DNA from: Anaeramoeba flamelloides
Taxonomy: Eukaryota; Metamonada; Anaeramoebidae
Length of the DNA stretch: 64,000 nt
Reading direction: 5' to 3'
Assembly (NCBI GenBank): GCA_027625915.1
Contig: JANTQA010000033.1
Coordinates: 7,254,001-7,318,000, forward strand
Shown: positions 11,581 to 25,400 of the stretch, in pieces
How positions within the stretch are numbered: position 1 is the stretch's first letter
How the letters are laid out: each line of letters begins with the position of its first letter
Program-made: the position numbers and the translations under genes
Notes under the pieces: model-generated
Told to the model about the DNA's origin: nothing
Database searches by the model: none
What the model saw: only the letters and a program-made list of their open reading frames with translations

Positions 11581-14500
11581 CTACAACAACAAAAACAACA
11601 ACAACAATAAAAAATCAATAATTAATAATAAACACAAAAGAATTGATCTTAAATTTAATTGGGATGAATTCAGTATTAAAACGGCAATTAGTAGTAAAAT
11701 TAAAACCCAGTTAGAACTTCGAATTGAGGGGGGAAATAAAATTAAAGAAACTATGAGATTTCAATTTAAATCCTCAAGAATTCGGGAATTGTTTTGGTAT
11801 ACACTCTTTTTATTTAATAATTATTCTTCACATAAATCATTTTTATGTAAATTAACAGAGAAAACTGAAGAAAAAATTAATAGCAATCCAAACAATGATA
11901 ATAATGAAAAAGCTAAGGTTTATAATCATAATAAAAAGGAATTATTTGAAATAAAAACTAATTTTTTAAATCAGCAAAGTTATTTTGCAGTTTACGATCA
12001 ATGTGGAAATTCAAAGATTTTTCAAAATATTAATGATTGCCCTTTATCTTTGAACTATAATAATTTAATAATCCCTATTAATCTTGAAAAAAACATACAA
12101 AATCAAAAATTAATTCTAAATCATAAATTAAAACAATTATTCCAAAAAAAAGAAATGATTTTTTATTTTCAATTAATTATTATTAATAAAAAGAATCAAG
12201 ATCGTTTTAAATTTACAAAGGACAACATCCAAAACAACCAAAATCAACAAAGGAAAAACAATTCCAACTTCAATAATCACCAAAACAACATCATTAATCC
12301 GAACAAAATTAACCAGGACAATACCCAAAATAACAAAAATCAAAACAATCTCAACCTCAACACAAAACAAAACACCAACATTACAATTATTTTAAATAAT
12401 CGTAATATTAAAATTATTTATGAAAATGATAATTTCATATTTAATGAAAATTATTCATTAATGCAAAAGATATTTATAAATGCCATTGAACCAAATCAAT
12501 TAATTTTCATATCTGAAAATAATTATAAATTCTTATTAAAATCCAAAAACATATCAAATAATAATTTATTTTTTAATTCTTTTTATTATAAAAGAAAAAG
12601 ATTTTTTCTAAAAAAAAATAAGAATGCAGTTAATTTAAAGACAGATGTTAAATTGTTGATCCCATTTACAAATAATTTCAACAACTATGTTGATAAAAAA
12701 CAAAAACGAAAATCAATTTATGAACTAAATAATAATACAGACATAAATTTAAATAAAGTTTTTTTAGACAGAAATATTTATAAAGTAGAAATTTTTAATT
12801 CGATCGAGGATTTTATGGGTATAGCCTATATACAATTATTAAATAAATCTTTTCTTATCAAATGCTTTGAGAAAGTTAAACAAAGAAAATATTCAATTTA
12901 TTCAAATTTATATTTATTAAATTTAAAAACACAAAACAGTTTAATATACAGATTTCAGATTGATGAATTAAAATATATAAATATAAGATTTTTCAATAAT
13001 AAAGAATATACAAAGTTTAAAAAGTGTCTTCATCAAAAACGGAAATTCATAATTAATCAAATTCAACAACCTAATGCGCATTTTAAAGTGAAAATTCTCA
13101 ATGAAGAATATGGTAATTATCTATTAAGTGAAATTATATTAAAAATGGATTGTTATATTTTAAAAACAAATTTTGGATTATTTTATTTCCAGTATTTACC
13201 AAATAGCATTTTAAAACCAATTAATCAAAAAACACCAGAATTAATAATAATCCAAGTTGGTAATCAATATGGAGTATTAGAGTTATTATTCCAAAGTTCA
13301 ATATCTGCAATAAATTTCCAAGAGATTTTCCAATTAAATAAAGATAAATATATTTCTACAAATTTCCATACGGGCTTTGAGAAATTTCATGTTAATAACA
13401 AGAATCCTAATTTAAATACCAAATTAATTTTATATGAGAATAATTTAACTGTTATTAAACTTTGCGAAAATTCTTATCCCAGAATTTCCCACTATTTAAT
13501 TGAAAATATTAAAATTGGGAAATTACAAAAGGAAAAAAATATATTACAAATAATTAATAGGGATATGAATATCAAAAATAATACTATTGAGAATGGCAAG
13601 AATAAAGATAGGGTAATTTTGAATTTGAAATTTGATCAGAAGATTGAATTTCATAGATTTATTAACAAATTTACGGAATATTCTACACAGAATTTTAATT
13701 TTAATCAGATAATTCAAAAGAATATCAATAATTTAAATAGTAATTGCTCGAATTATTTTATCAATATTCTCCCAAATAGGCATAAAAATAATATCATAAC
13801 AGAAACATCAACACCAAAAACAAATAAAACAGAAACAGAAACTATATCCACAAAAATAAATAAAAGCACGGCAGAAACATCAACAAATACAATCCTAACC
13901 TCTGAACCGAAGGTGGAGGTTTTAAAAAACGTTGGATTGTTAAAAGTAAATAATCTTAATCTGATTATTATTAATAATTCTTTTCACAAGAAAGAAATGC
14001 CATTACAAAATGTTGATATTCAAATAAACGATTTGAATACTGTAAATATATACCTTAATACTAAAAGTGTTTTTAGAATTCAATTTTTTTCCAATTATTA
14101 TAAGTCTCATTTTTTGTATACTTTCAATCGAAAAAAAAAAAAAAATCAAAGTTCTTTTTTCAAATATAATATAAATTATATAATTAACAAAAATTCATTA
14201 AACAATAATTTTAATAATCAAGAAGTAAGTGAAATTAAAGGGGAAGGCAAAAATCAAGAAGCAATTATTATTATTAATGAAAGTTTTTTAACGTTTAAAT
14301 TTAAAAAACATACCAGTGAAAAATTAAAATTAAAAGAATTATCATTAATAGAATACAATAAAGAAAAATTACAGTGTATTTTGAGTTATAAAAAAAAACG
14401 ATCTTATTTAATTGCTTTTGCAAATAAAAATAATTTCGTACTATTTCTTCAATCATTTACATTTTTTCTTGAATATTATAACTATCTTCATTCATTTACT

Positions 14501-15349
14501 CGAAAAAAAATATTACAATCTAGGAATTTTAAAGAAAAGAAAAGGGGGGGTAATAAGAAAACAAAGCATGAAAAAAAAAAGAGTAAGAAAAATAATGATA
14601 CTCAAAATGAAAAGGAAGATGATATTTTAAAATGGATAATTGAATTCCCACAAAATAATTTGATAAATATAAATAGAAAGGGTTTGATATCTTTGAATCA
14701 TCAAACAAGGGAATTAACTATCAAGGATAAAAACAAATTTACCAAAACATTTGATTTAAATAAATTATATTTAAAAATTAGCATTGACCAAAATCAACAA
14801 TTCACTGATCAAGTTACATTCAACATGCTCAACCAAGAACCCTATTTATTTCGAATGGAATCTATTAAAAAATCTCAAGATTTTATGAGTAATTATAATT
14901 TAATCATTAATGAAATCATTGATTTAAATAAATATAAAAACCAATTACAATTGGATTATGAGCAAAAGCAACAAGTAAAAAAGAAAAGAAAATTTCGAAG
15001 TTTACGAAAGAGAATTTCTCGAAGAAAAAAAAGTCAAACCAATGGTTTATTATTTCATGTTAAAGAAAAGGTTAATGGTGTAACCATGGATTCAGGTACA
15101 ATTGAATTGACTAATAAATTCAATATCTATTTGGAAAAAGCTGGTAATTTTGAATACCCCATCGACAAGAGCCTAACCACTTTTACTCATAAAAGGTTAA
15201 AAAGTCATGTACGGATCCAAAGAAATAAAAAATTGGTATTCATCTTTAAATTTGAAAACGAGACATTGGCTACTCAATTTTCAAACCATATTACTAAAAA
15301 GAGAACTGTTCTAAAAATCCACGAATTGAGTGATAATGTTAAAAAATAA
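10064..15349 (+). CDS. CH-domain protein with a chain of PH-like modules
   Basis: Two exons, 10064-10222 and 10415-15349, separated by a 192-nt intron (donor GTGTAG, acceptor TTTTTACAG) in phase 0, give 1,697 residues. Residues 7-115 read as a calponin homology domain: helix FLWMSAVLKKTI, LDCCQLMNKVHPSNLIK, KKYGITNIP, and the typical ending FQLGKVSEKKGF. This predicts actin or microtubule binding. The rest contains roughly eight to ten units of 90-120 residues with the order of a PH/F3 fold: beta strands ending in an amphipathic helix rich in Phe. Approximate limits are 232-344, 359-529, 842-936, 942-1032, 1040-1145, 1220-1297, 1322-1415, 1457-1559 and 1595-1692. An Asn-rich insert (412-452) splits the second. 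Codon use is mixed up to about 11.4 kb and then almost purely A/T-ending. The CH call is fairly firm, the PH-like call is inference from pattern. An earlier 5' exon cannot be excluded, since a T-run and AG sit just upstream. Confidence 0.82.
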
Positions 15350-15499
15350 GAAGAAAAATTCTATTTATTTATTATTAATTTATTATTTGTTATTTATTTT
15401 ATATTTTCCGAAAAATTATATCAATAAATATCCATTTGAACTAAAATTATTTATTTTTAACTAAAATAACTAGCAAAAATTGTAAAAAACCTGAAATAA

Positions 15500-16030
15500 T
15501 AAATTTAAAAAAAGATATATCCTTTTGTGGTCAAAAAAGAGCAAATTATTAAATAAGATATGTAATTCATATTTAAATTATTATAAATATATAAAAGTCT
15601 GATATCTTCTAAATTAAAAAATAAAACCAAAAACTCAAAAAAAGTCAATATCAATTTTTGTAATTGGCATTTATTTTTTTTATTATTAAACTCGAACAGA
15701 AAAAAATTTATCAATAAGATTTTTTGTGAATAATTATTTCCTTTTTAAAATACTTTGTAGAGTCTCATTAGTATTAATATATATTGGTATTTTCAAAGAT
15801 CTTTTTTTTTTTTTTTTTTTTATTTTTTTTATATGAAAAAAAGAGGTATCAAAAAAAAAACAAGAGAAAAAGAGCAACTACATTAGAAAAAAAAGAAAGA
15901 AAAGAAAAGATAAAAAAAGGAAAAAAATAAACAAAACAAGAAAAACAAAAATAAGACTTAATTATAAAAAATTATCTTGATCTCAAAATTTTCATTTTGT
16001 TTTGTTAAGAATAAGAGATAAAACTGATAA
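15500..16030. repeat. Dispersed purine-tract repeat, copy 2
   Basis: Matches 1860-2470 in block order: ATAAATATATAAAAG, ACCAAAAACTCAAAAAAAG, AGAGTCTCATTAGTATTAAT, TTTCAAAGATC, a T-run of about 30 bases, then a long A/G run and TTATCTTGATCTCAAAA. It lies just downstream of the CH/PH stop codon. Confidence 0.55.
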
Positions 16031-17689
16031 AAAATCACTTATGATACCATTATAAATTGATTCAGCATTTTTGAAAAAATATTTTATTTTTTAGAAGTTT
16101 AATTAACAGTATAGGATCAGTTATTAAAAGATTTTCTTATTAATTTTTTTTTATAGTCAATTTCTTTTTTTTTTTTTTTTTAATTTAATATGATACCTTA
16201 ATTTTAAGATTAATTCAATTTGCTTAAAGAAAGAAGAAAAATAAAATGAAAAAGAAAAAAGAAAAAAGGTAATTTTTCTTTGAAAAATGTTACAACAAAT
16301 TAATTTATCATTCAAGTCGCTCATATAAATATTTAAAAAAAAAATACATGTTAAACCCTAGTAACAGTATCAAAACAAAATATAGATATTTTTTTTTGTA
16401 TTTTTTTTTTAAATTAACTTTTTTGGAATATATTTAAGTTATAGTTTTGAATAAAGTATTTGATTAGGTTTGAATAGTTATCATTTTTACATTTAATGCA
16501 ACCTTTTTTTAATGGAATTTTTGAAAAGGGGGATTGAAAAAAAAAGGACATTTCTAGCTTTGAAGTTGGGACTAGGGATTTAAACTATCGAATTACTCCA
16601 ATAATCTCAAAATAATTAGATTGAATCAAAAATAACCAATTCAAGAGTTTTTTTTCAAAAAAACAGATTTTCTACAAAAATAAAATTGCTAAAATTTAGT
16701 GTACTAAGTTTTAATTCCCTATATTAAAAATAAATGTCCTTACTTGTAGTGTTCAAATTATTTTGGTTCAAGATTTGATACAATATGTTTGAATAATTGA
16801 GATTTTCATTTTAAAAGCTTTAACATGAACTGGTCTCAGAAGGTATTTTTTTTTAATTACAGAAGGAAATTTCAACAAAAAAAAAAAAAAACACAGTTCA
16901 AAAGTCACTCCCAGTTACAGAAGATTTTTTATGTAATTTCAAAAGCTCTAAGTAATTCTTTTTCTGAAAAAATATTGTGTTTTCAAAACACATTGGTTGT
17001 CACCGAAAATATTTTTTGTTTTGGTTTGGGGACTAATCTCTATTAAATTTTTTTACCTAGATTTAATAAAGGTTGAGAAAATTTTTTGCCAATTACTTAA
17101 TTTGAAAAACCCTGGCTTATTTTCAATATTAAACATAAGCTAGATAAGGAATTCTTATTTAGAAATTTGTCATAAAAAAATAATAGAGATTGGTCCCTTA
17201 ACCGATCGACCGATCCTAGAGTTCAACAATATTTATAACTAAAGTTAAATCAGAGTATATCAATCGATTCTTGTATTATCAATAACAATGAATAAAAGAG
17301 CTTCTAAAACTACCAACATTTCTTTACATTCTTTATAGAATAGAAATGTCTTAAAAATATCTATCAAATACACTGAATGTTTAATGGATATGTAAAACTT
17401 GTCAAAAGTTTCTGTAATTATATAATCAAAATAACATAATAATTATAAAGATTGTTTCAAAATTTGTATTTTCATTTTTTTTTCTTGTTCGAATATTCTC
17501 TTTCGAAAGCACAGAAAACTCAAATAGGGTTTAATTGTTTTCTTTTTAATATTTTGCTAATAAAGTGGAGTTCTTCTTTCTACTTTTTGGTTATTTAACT
17601 ATTGAATGTAATACCAAAATTTAATTCAAAAAATAACAGATCAAAATAAAAATTTAAAATTTTCCAATCACTTAAAATAGTGAAAAAAA

Positions 17690-18150
17690 AATAAATAATA
17701 CAATTTAATTCAAATTGGAAATAAATTTAGATTTGTTTTAAAATATAAAAATAATTTTTTCCTCCTTTAGTTTTTTGTTTTCATTTAATTACTTGAATAA
17801 CCTCACCCTGTTTCCTTCGATAGAAATTATTTTTTCAATAATTGATATAAATTTGAGTGCTCAAAATAGAAGAAATCAAATAAAATTAGTTGATTAGTAG
17901 TATCTAACCATTTGATGGATTAATATTCATAATAGAATTTCAAGAAATTTACCAATGTTTTTTTTTGGTTTACTCTCTCCAAAATTTTTAACCCGTCAAT
18001 AATTTATTAGTATTGATTATTATTTATTTATTGTTTTAAAAGTTTAATTTCTAAACAGTTGTTAGCATTCCGATTAGTGGATTGTTTTAATTTGGTATTT
18101 CTTTGGAGAATTTATTTAATAAATTTTTGATCTTGTGTTTATAACCAATT
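17690..18150. repeat. Old direct duplicate, copy A
   Basis: Aligns over its length with 32890-33340. Shared blocks include TTTTAGTTTTTTGTT, ACCATTTGAT, TCCTAATAGAATTTCAA (one change), CTCTCCAAAATTTTTAAC, ATAATTTATT.GTATTGAT and TTTTAATTTGGTATTTCTT. Neither copy has an open frame. Function unknown. Confidence 0.65.
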
Positions 18151-19406
18151 CAAGCTTATTTAATAAAAAGGAATTATATTTTGTTTGATCAGAAAAGTCA
18201 CAGGAGATTTTATATATTGAAAAGAAGAATAAGAAAAAGAAAATTTTTTTTTCTTTCAGGTTTTAAAAAATCCCATTGATCTTTTATAAACAGTTATTTC
18301 TTCCATACCTTTCAAACACTTTTGAACATTTTTAAAGTGAAAAAGCTTTGTAAAAGTCTCAATAGTTTGTAAAAGTGAGAATATTTTGTAAAATTCTGAA
18401 GAAATTTGTTTGTAAGGTGATTTTTAAAAAAAATAATTTTTTGTTTTATTGCTATAATTATTACATCAGAGTTTTCTAATTTTTCATCATAGAATAAGAG
18501 TAATAGTGATTTTATAATATTATTGTGGATTTATTGTGAGTATCAGGATAATACATTTAAACATCAAAAAAGCTATAAGATCTTAAATATTTATCATTTT
18601 CACAAAGAAAGCTATTTTATTTTTTTGATTAACATTTTTTTCAGTTCACACAAAAGCCAATAACTAATTTTATCAAATAATACAAAAGTAATTCTAATTT
18701 TTTTTATTTTTTTTCTTTATTCAACCTTGTTCATAATATTATAAAATAATTTTGATAAAATAGAGTGTTTATAAACAAAACAAAACCAAAATACATTTTT
18801 TGGTCATTTCCACTTCTAATTGGATATTTTACAATTATAACGAAAAAAAAAAAAAATTAAAAATTGTAAAAAAAAAAAATAAAACTAAATTTATTTATCA
18901 AAATAAGTCTCTGTTAATATAAATAATATATTATTAGAAGCGATTAATTTTTTTTTTTAATTTTAATGGATTTTATCAATTTTTGTTTTTTTTCTTTAAA
19001 AATATATACATATCTCAATTTTTTAAAGGTTTTAATGTTTAAAAAAAAAGTTATTATTTAATATTTTTGTAAAGATAAATAATATAAAAAATTATTAAAT
19101 ATTACTTTATTTTTTTCACGACAAAATGATAAATCATTAACAATTAAATTCCGTGATAAAAAAAATTTAAATTACAAAAAAAAAACTAATATTATGAAAA
19201 TTGTGTTAAAGTTTTACAATTTTGCTTGAAACATTTTAAAATAATTGCATAAATTATTTATACACTATAATCAATATTTATTTATTGACTATAAATTTTT
19301 ATTTTTTAAATATAATTTCTAAAAAAGAAATTATTTGCATAATTACAAGATTTTTAAGATATATATAAAATGAATAAATCTGCAAAATATAATTTAATAT
19401 TATAAA

Positions 19407-22400
19407 TTATTTTTTCGTTTTGTTGATTATTTTCATATTTTGCTTCTCTTCTTTTTCAAATTCAATGTTCTTTTTCTTTTCCCTTTTTTTCTTTTCCCGT
19501 TTTTTCTTTTCCCGTTTTTTCTTTTCCCGTTTTTTATTTCTTTCATTTTTCTTTTTCTTTTTCTTTTCCGTATCTCGCTTTTTCCCATTCCCATTTTCTT
19601 TATTCTTTTCTATTTCAATGTCAATATCTTTTTCTATTTCAATTATAATTTTGTTTTTATTCTCGTTATTTAATTTATGTTTATTTTTGATTTCTTTTTC
19701 CTTTTCGATTTCTTCTTCGGTTTGTGTTAGATCTGATATTATAAATTGCTTGTTATTCATACCAAAATCAATTGTTTTCAGTTTTTTTCTTTTCGTAGGT
19801 TTTATTTTATTTTTAAATTTTTTTATTATTTTTTTAAATTTGTTATCTTTGGACTTTGTTAATTTGATCACTTCCTTTTCAAAATTCAAAATTTCAAGTT
19901 TAATTGAATTATCAATTTCAATAAAATTATTGGAAAGATCAAAAATTTTGGCATTTTTTTGGAAAAGTCTTTTTTCATTTGTCGAAAATCTTGTATTAAT
20001 TCCACGATTGGATTTTTTTTTTTCATTTTCATGAATGAATTGAAGATCACTAATACTCTCACTTTCTGTATTATGAATGTAATTGATCGTTTCTGTCGTG
20101 GAATTACTTGTTAATGTGGACTGTTGTCTTTCTTTCTGAATGATATTTGATTGATTAATTTTAAAATTTTTTTTCAATATTTGATAATTATTCATTTTGG
20201 GGAATTTTATCAATTCTGGTTTAAAGTTTTTTTCTAATTTTTTATTCTCCACCATCCATTCGTGTTGCAATATTTTCTTACAAGAGGGACGCAGCATAGC
20301 TTGGTATCTTAATGTTTTTTTAATTAATGAAACTACACTATGTGAAAGATTTCTATAAATAGAAATTTTAAAATAGTTATTCAATTATTATTTAGAAGTG
20401 GAAAAAATCAAAAAATACATTATTTAGGAGAAAAGAAATAATAAAAAAAAAGTTTAAGTTTAATATTTGATACTGTAAGAGTACAAAATGAAATGAAATT
20501 ATAAAGAAATTAATCTGTCTATAAAGTAAAACATATTGGATTTTTAAATATTTTTTTTTCATTCCCTAACTTTTGATCAAAAATTGACAAAATAGTTCAG
20601 AGATCTTAATTATTTATCCATTAACATTTTTTGTATTTCAATTTTTTTTTTTTTTTATTCAAAAGTCGGGAAAAAGTAAGGAAATCAACATATGTGATTC
20701 TAATTTGGTGTGCAAGTATTGAAAAAGAGAAATGGTATTGGCAATTTAGCTTCTTCTTAAATGTGATTGCCTTGTAATGAAATGAACTTCTGGCGAGTAC
20801 CGTTATTAATACCTTGTACTGGGATCAACTTCTGTCAATTACGGCTATTACACAAACCGTTTGTACGAAAAAGATGGTGGTGATTTTGCAATTTTCGATA
20901 TAATTAACATAAAAGGAAACAATCAACAACCCATTCAACACTCAGGTACAAAATAAAACTTTTCAATTTAATTTTTTCTTTTTTCTTTTTTTACTCTATT
21001 TTATTTTATTGCTTTTCTTTCTCTTTTTCTTGTCTTGGTTTAAAATTTAAATTTTTTTCTTTTCATTTTTTCAAGAAAAACTATCCTATGAGTTAGAATC
21101 TTGCCTACATTAAAGCTAAGATAAAAAACTCTAAACAATTGTTTAGGGTTTTAGGAAGTTCCCGCGCGTGCCGCCGAGTACCTATGTTTTTTTTTAATTT
21201 CTCAAATTAAAAAAAAACCTAACTGCAGTTTTCCAGGATTCAAAAGAAGAGAGTAAAATCAAAAATTTTCCTCAATTCTTTTAAATTCTAGAAAGCCTAG
21301 CGTAAATGTTCATCAAGTTCCGTAGAGTGCCGTAGAATGCCTAGCTTTTACAGAATTTAAAAGAATGGAGAAAAATCAAAGATTTTGCTCAATTCTTTTC
21401 AATTCTGGAAAAGCTAACGGCGGTTTTCTTGAGGTTTTTGGAAAATCTATTAATTTTACAAATAAACAGAAAACTCAAGAAAACCTAACGGCGCTTTTCC
21501 AGAATTTAAAAGAATAGGGTAAAATCAAATATTTAACTCAATTCTCTCAAATTAAAAAAAAGTCTAACCTGAAGTACCTAACATCAAATATGTGGTAATT
21601 TTGTTAAAGAACTACTCCTGATTAATAATAATAATAATAAAATAGTTCATAGTTTTTAATTGTCAAAGTGAAATATCAAAATAAGTTTATTAAAGTTATG
21701 ATTATTTTTAATAAGAGATAAAAAGAGAATTTTCTTTTTAAAAACTTCATTTTGGTCATAATTTTGGTATTTTCAAAAGTTGTTAATGATCCTTTCTTTT
21801 GTAAAAAAGTTTTATTAAGGATCATAAATCCTTTTTCAATAATTAATAATTATTTCTTTACTGATAAATTTTAATTTATTGCCACATAAACAGAAATTTA
21901 CAAATTTCGAAAAGATTTAATATATTTACAAATTTTATGGTTCGTTTATATGATTGACCAAATTTTCAATTTATCTTCAATAGACTATTTTCAAATAAAA
22001 TTTTTTGGTTTTTTATTTGAAAGTTTTATTGAATTCTAGAAAAAATTATTTTGATTGTTGACTTTTGAGTTAATTAAATTTTTGTAGAAAAATTTAACGA
22101 TTCTGGAAAAAAATTATCAAATCGGTTTTAATTGTAAGAACCGTAGTCAAAAGGAAAATTTTTCAATTATTTTTTTACTTATTGTTCACTGATCAAAGAA
22201 GATATATGAAACTGAAATTCCTCTAAACTTGATTAATACCTATTGTTAAAATCTTGTGGCCAATTTCATATTAATAGAAAAAGCCTAGCATCAAAAAATC
22301 CAAAATTTCAATTTTTCAATTGTTTTTTAATTAAATCTTAAATTTGGTAAAATTGAAAAGTTTACATTTAGGTTTAGTTTGATGTTTTGGGTTCTATTTT

Positions 22401-25400
22401 TGATTAGAATAACCAAACGAAATTTTTGGATTTGGTTTTTGTTTTAAAATGAAGGAAAAAATACATTAAAAAATATTTGAAAATTAGAATCTTTTACTAT
22501 CATTGTTTTACAATTAAAACCGATTTTACAACTTATTTTCTATTTGACAATTTTTTTCCAGAATGGTCAACTATTTTTGATATCAAAGCATACTACTTTA
22601 TGGATCCCGATATAAAAGGGGATTTAAATTTTAATATTGTTTTGTTTGGACGGATAATAAAAATAATGAATTATTCTTTAGTGCTAATTTATTTTTTATT
22701 TCCATTGATTGAATTTCACTTTGTAAAATCAACGATTAAAAAATGTTTTTCACAATTTTTTAACATCAGTTTTTTTTTTAATTTGGAATTTTATTTTTAA
22801 TCGATCGTTCTTTTAAAAAAGTTAAAGCATTTTTATTTATAATTTTTTTATTAAAAGTTTAAATATTTTAATATTTTTTTCTTTTACTCCATCCATTTCA
22901 ATAATAAATAAAAGTTGAAATATTTAAAATGGTTTTATTGTTTTAAAATTCAAAACTTAATAAAAAGTTTGAAGATACTTGAACTTTTTTGAAAATGGTT
23001 ATATTGTTATTTATTAATTTTATAGATACCAGAGTAATAATTAAGTTTTTTCTTAAAACAATACGAAAAAACAAATTATGGTTTAATATTTTTTCGAATA
23101 GAGGTTAGTTTAAGTTTATTATCATTGTTAAATAAATTAATTATTTACAAACAATATTTATTAATCATAATATAAGTTTTCATTCTAAAAGACAGATAAT
23201 AAAAAAATATGTATATATATATATAAAGAATAAAAAAGAAATGATTACTGTGGGTATTTAATATCATTTGGTACAATTCTATTAATATCAGTAAAGGGGA
23301 GTTTCCCACAAACTAAAAGATACAATATTATTCCAAGACTCCAAACATCAACTTTTTTCCCTTTATAAGGTTTACCCTTCAAAACTTCTGGTGCAGTATA
23401 AAGTGGTGATCCACAATTTGTAGATAAAAATTCATTCTTTTTTACAAAATTTGATATTCCAAAATCAATTAATTTTATTTGATACTTTTTGTTAATTATG
23501 ATATTTTCAGGTTTAATATCTCTATGTACAATATTTTGTGAGTGGCAATAATTTATAGCTATTTTAATTATTTTATATTTAAAAAGAATAATTTTTTAGA
23601 ATAAAAAAAAATTTAAATTAGTTTTGTTATTAATTAATCTTAAGAAGAGCATATTATTTAGAAATTATTTATTTAATAAAAAAAAAAAACAAATATCACA
23701 CTTTGTAATATTGTGTGTGGTGTGTGTGTTTTAGTCTAAGTTTGTGTATGTATGTCGTATCTATATATATATATAAGGTATTTCCAAAAAAGTGGAACAA
23801 TTTTTTATTCATTTCATAAACAATCACTCCTTGTTAGTAGATCTATTCGTAAATGGGGCAAGATCAAATTAAGTGAAATATTAATACTGATTGGAATCAA
23901 TACCCATGGTATTTTATTTCAAAATATGTTCAGCAAAATATTTCCAAAAAATGAAAAAAAAAAATTACATTTTTTTTGGAGAAAACAATGAATGGCAAAT
24001 TTCAATAAAAAACTGTAAATATGATAAGGACAAATGATTTTTTAAACAAAAAAATTGTTTTCCGAAGAGAGGTTTAATCTCGACAAAATTTCCAATCTAA
24101 GGAAAAGTTATAACTGTATTTTAAAGATTCAAAAGAAAAAAATAATCACCAATTTTCAGCCCTGAAAAAATATCATATAAAATTGAGATCAGAAATTTTA
24201 ATATCTTTTAGTTATGTAATGTTATACTAATAAACAAATTGAATTACAATTAAGAATCAATAAATGGTGGTTAATAATTATGTGTATTTAAATAGTTTTA
24301 AGAGGATTAAGTTTAAGAAAGATATTTTAAAAATAAATTTGCACCTCTTTTTTTGAAATAGCTTGTATATATATATATACGTATGTTAATGTGTGTGTGT
24401 GGCATAAAGAGTTAATGTTTGGAAGAGGAAATGTTCTGAAAAAAAATAGTTTGCTAAATAATTTTTGATATGAGGTTTACTAATTTTTGTTGATCCTCCA
24501 AAAATATGAAAAAAAAAAAAATAAAAACATTTTAGTATTTTTTGATATAAAATTTGTAATAAGAACAAAATTTGTGAAAATGATTTTTTGTAAAACTCAC
24601 AAAATAATCTTTTTCTGCTTTTTTTGTAAAAAAATTGTAAATTTCATCTTTAAGTATCTGTCTTTATTGTTTTGATTTGGAAACAATCATCTTTTTCTTA
24701 TAATCTTCGAGTTTGTGCTGGAAGAACGAGAAATATGATATTGTCCGAAGTGATATAAGATGATATTGTGGAGTTCGAAGAAAGACGATTAATATCATCT
24801 TATCACTAGAACAAGCTCATTCATTTCGAGTCTAAAAGGGGGATCCAAAACAAGGAATAATAGCAGGTACTTTTGAACAAATGAAACAATATGAGTTGCT
24901 ATTTATTTTGGAACTCAAGATCTAACTCATCGAAACCAAAAAACAAAGAAAAAAAAATTTAACCGAAACAAGTAATTTGTTAGTTTTAATGGTACTTTGA
25001 ACAACTTGTTCTTCAAAGGATCTTTTAGTTCCAATGGAGTTATGGAAAGCATTGAAGTTAAATTTTTACATTTTCTCCATTGGAGTCAAAAATTGGTTTC
25101 AAATCCTACAGAGACAAACTAGATCGTCCAACTTTTCAATGAGTCTCTATTTCCACTTTTATTTCACGTTTGTTAAGAAACCCCAAAAGGCTATCAAACA
25201 TAAAACCCTCGCATATACTGATTGTTCTTCACAATGAATGATTTTGAACATTCCTCTAAAATTTACTTGACTTGACATAGCAAAATATAATGTTAATTTT
25301 TTTTTTTTTTCTGAAATTTGTAATTTTATTTTTTACCTCCTTTTCAAAGTCTTCTCTATAAATGGTTTCTTCTCTCCTTTTTTCCCTTCTAAAATTAAGA

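Larger units (their letters stand above)
15350..19406. other. Intergenic region between convergent genes
   Basis: It separates the 3' ends of the CH/PH gene (+) and the kinase gene (-). It holds a purine-tract repeat (15500-16030) and a copy of a 0.45-kb dispersed repeat (17690-18150). The open frame at 16825-17046 lacks any recognisable motif. No RNA gene was seen. Confidence 0.5.
20353..23248 (-). other. Kinase long intron 3
   Basis: Bounded by donor GTAATC at 23248 and acceptor CTATTTATAG at 20353. Inside are a coding-like fragment (about 20780-20955), a palindrome cassette (21140-21590) and a 107-codon forward frame (22477-22800) with no recognisable motif. No independent gene is supported. 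Confidence 0.6.

Noticed and set aside
19420-20034. 204-codon forward frame, Phe/Ser rich
   Set aside because: It is the antisense shadow of the Lys/Glu-rich kinase tail exon.
22477-22800. 107-codon forward frame in the kinase intron
   Set aside because: No motif, very high Phe/Ile, no homologous copy in the window; treated as chance.
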